Source of the DNA: Rathayibacter caricis DSM 15933
Lineage (GTDB): Bacteria; Actinomycetota; Actinomycetes; Actinomycetales; Microbacteriaceae
Assembly: GCF_003044275.1 (NCBI RefSeq)
Contig: NZ_PZPL01000001.1
Location: 3,658,001 to 3,722,000 of the forward strand
DNA length: 64,000 bases
Direction: 5' to 3'
Part shown: positions 61,566-64,000 of the stretch, piece by piece
Position numbering within the stretch: the stretch's first letter is position 1
How the letters are laid out: the number at the start of each line of letters is the position of its first letter
Position numbers and translations under genes: made by a program
The notes under the pieces: model-generated
Database searches by the model: none
Told to the model about the DNA's origin: nothing
Seen by the model: the letters and a program-made list of their open reading frames with translations, nothing else

Positions 61566-61747
61566 GCTCTGCAGACGGCACCCGCGGGGACGAGCCCGCC
61601 GTGTTTCGCCGACGTGAAATCAGCCCCGGAAGGGTGTCTTTTCGGTCGACCTGAGAATAGCCTCGCCCACAGCGCACCCCGTTCGCAGGATTCGGGTGCG
61701 TCGGCCGCCCACCCGGCGGCCCCTGTCATCGACGAAGGGACACCCCT

Positions 61748-63436
61748 GTGGCGAACAGCACACCCCGAGCACCAGGCGCACGACGCCGGCGCTCACTCCT
61801 CGGCACCAGCGCGATGATCGGAGCGGGCGCCCTCGTCGCCGGCTTCGTCTTCGCCCCGAGCGCGAGCGCGGTCGAGGCCGCCGACCTCGCCGACGCCGTC
61901 ACGGTCGACGGCATCATGGAGCACCTGGAGGCGTTCCAGGCCATCGCCGACGCGAACGGCGGCAACCGGGCCATCGGCACGCCCGGCTACGAGCTCAGCG
62001 GACAGTACGTCGAATCCGTCCTCGCGGCCGCCGGCTACGAGACCGAGCGTCAGGACTTCACGACCACGACGCAGACGATCGACGCGTTCTCGCTCGCTAC
62101 GACCCCGGCCGTCGAGGGCATCCCGATGTCGTTCACGCCGTCCACGCCCGAGGGGGGCGTCACCGGCGAGCTCATCGCTCCCGTCGACCCGCTCGGCTGC
62201 ACGGCCGACGCCTGGGCCGGCCTCGACGCCACGGGCAAGGTCGCCCTGGTCAGCCGCGGCACCTGCTCCTTCGCGGAGAAGAGCGCGGCCGCGGGAGCGG
62301 CGGGCGCCTCCGCGGTCATCATCTACAACAACGCCCCCGCCGAGCCGCTGAACGGCACGCTCGGCGCCCCCGACGAGGCCTACGTCCCGTCGGTCGGCAT
62401 CACCCTCGAGGAGGGTCAGGCGCTGCTCGCGGCGCTGCCCACGAGCGCGACGCTCGTCCTCGAGCAGACGACCACCGACACCGACACCTTCAACATCCTC
62501 GCCGAGACCGCGGGCGGCGACCACGACAACGTGGTCATGCTCGGCGCGCACCTCGACGGCGTGCCCGAGGGCCCCGGCATCAACGACAACGGCTCCGGAT
62601 CGGCGACGCTGCTCGAGACGGCGGTCGAGCTGGCCGAGGCCGGCGAGACCACGAACGCGGTCCGCTTCGCCTGGTGGGGCGCCGAGGAGGTCGGCCTGGT
62701 CGGCTCCTACACCTACGTCGACTCGCTGACGGAGGAGGACGCTGCGAAGATCGCGACGTACATGAACTTCGACATGGTCGCCTCGCCCAACTACGTCGTG
62801 TCGGTCTACGACGCGAACGAGTCCACCTACGAGGCCCCGGTCGAGGTGCCCGCGGGCTCCATCGCCACCGAGAAGGCGTTCACGGACTACTTCGACTCCA
62901 TCGGCCAGCCGTGGATCGACACCGCGTTCGACGGACGCAGCGACTACGACGGCTTCATCTCGGTCGGGATCCCCTCGTCGGGCGTCTTCACCGGAGCCGA
63001 CGACATCAAGACGGAGGAGGAGGTCGCGCTCTTCGGCGGCACCGCCGGCATCCCGCACGACCCGAACTACCACTCGGCCGGTGACGACCTGGCGAACATC
63101 AACCAGGAGGCGCTCGGCATCACCTCGAAGGCGATCGCGTTCGTGACCGCCTCGTTCGCCGACGACACCTCGGCGATCGACGGGGAGAAGAACCCGACCC
63201 CGCCGACGCCGGAGCCCACGCCGGTCACTCTGCCGACGAGGGCCGAGATCCTGCGACTGCTCGCCTCGGGCATGACCTACCGCGAGATCATCGCCGAGAT
63301 CGGCATCACCGCCGAGAACGCCGAGCAGTACCTCGACGCAGGTCTGGGCAGTCTCGGCCTCGACCGCGCGACGGTCGAGCGCCTGGTGCGCGAGTACCTC
63401 GCCGACCGCGAACTGCCGACGGGCGTCGGCGTGTAG
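61748..63436 (+). CDS. Secreted M28 family metallopeptidase with PA domain and an unusual C-terminus
   Basis: Exported aminopeptidase of 562 residues. Basic signal peptide with RRRRSLLGTS and cleavage near APSASAVEA. A protease-associated domain (about 125-230, with CTADAW and GTCSFAEKSA) is inserted in the M28 fold. Zinc and catalytic residues: GAHLDGVPEGPGINDNGSGS, WWGAEEVGLVGSYTY, NFDMVASPN and NYHSAGDDL. After a Pro-rich linker (NPTPPTPEPTPVTLP) comes a helical region of about 60 residues (ILRLLASGMTYREIIAEIGI) that I do not recognise. Start GTG 61748, GAAGGGAC ahead. Confidence 0.92.
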   Translation: MANSTPRAPGARRRRSLLGTSAMIGAGALVAGFVFAPSASAVEAADLADAVTVDGIMEHLEAFQAIADANGGNRAIGTPGYELSGQYVESVLAAAGYETERQDFTTTTQTIDAFSLATTPAVEGIPMSFTPSTPEGGVTGELIAPVDPLGCTADAWAGLDATGKVALVSRGTCSFAEKSAAAGAAGASAVIIYNNAPAEPLNGTLGAPDEAYVPSVGITLEEGQALLAALPTSATLVLEQTTTDTDTFNILAETAGGDHDNVVMLGAHLDGVPEGPGINDNGSGSATLLETAVELAEAGETTNAVRFAWWGAEEVGLVGSYTYVDSLTEEDAAKIATYMNFDMVASPNYVVSVYDANESTYEAPVEVPAGSIATEKAFTDYFDSIGQPWIDTAFDGRSDYDGFISVGIPSSGVFTGADDIKTEEEVALFGGTAGIPHDPNYHSAGDDLANINQEALGITSKAIAFVTASFADDTSAIDGEKNPTPPTPEPTPVTLPTRAEILRLLASGMTYREIIAEIGITAENAEQYLDAGLGSLGLDRATVERLVREYLADRELPTGVGV

Positions 63437-63456
63437 TCCACGCGCGACGCGACCGG

Positions 63457-63515
63457 GGAGCCCCGGGCCGTCGAGGCCGCCTGCTGCTGCAGGCTCCCTC
63501 GACGCCCGGGGCTCC
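63457..63515. terminator. Two-way terminator after the M28 peptidase gene
   Basis: 19-bp arms GGAGCCCCGGGC-GTCGAGG and complement, with a single extra C on the left, between converging genes. Confidence 0.85.
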
Positions 63516-63531
63516 TCCGCGTGCGGGCCCG

Positions 63532-64000
63532 TCAGGCGCGGCGGGCGCGATCGAAGGCGTCCTCGACGTCCTCGTCCGGGTCGGCGAGGAGGCGGAGGGT
63601 TGCGAGCGCGTGGATCCGCCTCGGCTGCTCCTCCGACTGCGCGGCGGCCTCGAGGGCGGGCGCCGCGGCCTCCTCGAGCATCAGGAGCGCGCGGGTGAGA
63701 CTCCGCTGCTCGGGACGGTCGCCGTCGCCGAGGTGCTCGGCGAGCTGCCGGGCGAGCGCGGGACGCTCCTCCCGGGGTGCGAGGCGGGCGGCGGTGCGCC
63801 AGGCGGCCTTCGCGACCTCGAGGTGCTCGTCGTGCAGCAGCGCGGGCGTGATCGCGGCCCACGCCCGGGGATCGCCCACCTTGGACAGGGTGTGCAGGGC
63901 CTGCGCGCGGGCCTGCGGCGACTCCGAGACCAGCTCGGCGATCAGCGGATCGACGGTGACCGCGGCGTCGTGCCGCACCAGCGCCCAGGTGAGCATCTCG
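63532..64000 (-). CDS. HEAT-repeat-like protein (partial, 5' end beyond the window)
   Basis: At least 154 residues on the minus strand, made of paired amphipathic helices (PQARAQALHTLSKVGDPRAW; HLEVAKAAWRTAARLAPREE; PRRIHALATLRLLADPDEDV), about 30-40 residues per repeat. An in-frame ATG at 63996 exists, but the repeat pattern suggests the frame continues past the edge. Such helical solenoids bind proteins or nucleic acids; function unknown. Confidence 0.65.
   Translation of the reverse strand, partial: EMLTWALVRHDAAVTVDPLIAELVSESPQARAQALHTLSKVGDPRAWAAITPALLHDEHLEVAKAAWRTAARLAPREERPALARQLAEHLGDGDRPEQRSLTRALLMLEEAAAPALEAAAQSEEQPRRIHALATLRLLADPDEDVEDAFDRARRA

Overview
The window is GC-rich DNA with dense, strongly biased coding and looks like the chromosome of an actinobacterium, most likely Microbacteriaceae (Rathayibacter, Clavibacter, Curtobacterium or a similar genus; I cannot fix the genus). 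Supporting signs are Tat-type lipoproteins, an actinobacterial O-mannosyltransferase next to rsmI, a metY plus CoA-binding-protein pair, a tRNA-Gln directly before glmU, and many start codons lying 6-8 nt behind a TAnnnT box. I see no prophage, transposase, CRISPR array or biosynthetic cluster.

Layout. 1-3,000: end of a nitrate/sulfonate/thiamine-type ABC importer operon (minus strand). 3,007-9,295: hisS, an ABC exporter pair, mazG and a second ABC pair. 9,431-15,891: a deaminase, then the minus-strand run rplY-pth-mfd plus a 52-residue acidic protein. 15,967-18,559: a xi-class GST-like reductase and gnd. 18,634-25,136: an alpha-glucoside uptake locus (binding protein, two permeases, GH13 glucosidase) facing a divergent ROK regulator. 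25,147-28,848: a membrane protein, prs, glmU and tRNA-Gln. 28,968-35,739: a MarR regulator, an ABC-F protein, a molybdopterin oxidoreductase, ispE, rsmA and tatD. 35,919-42,290: metG, a secreted protein of unknown function, rsmI, a mannosyltransferase and a YeiH-type transporter. 42,361-50,624: metY with a CoA-binding protein, rtcB with a 39-codon upstream frame, two peptidoglycan-binding hydrolases, sdaA and a sulfurtransferase. 50,611-64,000: a thioredoxin-like DUF255 protein, MFS transporters, a small membrane protein, hrpA, an unknown protein, an aldo/keto reductase, a hydrolase, a secreted M28 peptidase and a partial helical-repeat protein.

Read along the minus strand, rsmI, metG, tatD, rsmA, ispE, tRNA-Gln-glmU, prs, rplY, pth, mfd and mazG keep a conserved actinobacterial order. 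Sugar-uptake, redox, transport and secreted genes are interleaved as lineage-specific insertions.

Most interesting signals: (1) an imperfect palindrome inside hrpA that encodes an extra stretch of about 27 residues and resembles a hairpin after the deaminase gene, as if a palindromic element had entered a coding gene in frame; (2) four copies of a second, REP-like palindrome between genes; (3) about fifteen genes with a -10 box placed for leaderless transcription; (4) the rtcB locus, with its own promoter, a 39-codon frame, a structured leader, and tandem duplications over both start and stop codons; (5) a glmU start region whose best ribosome-binding site points to ATA or ATC rather than a normal start codon.
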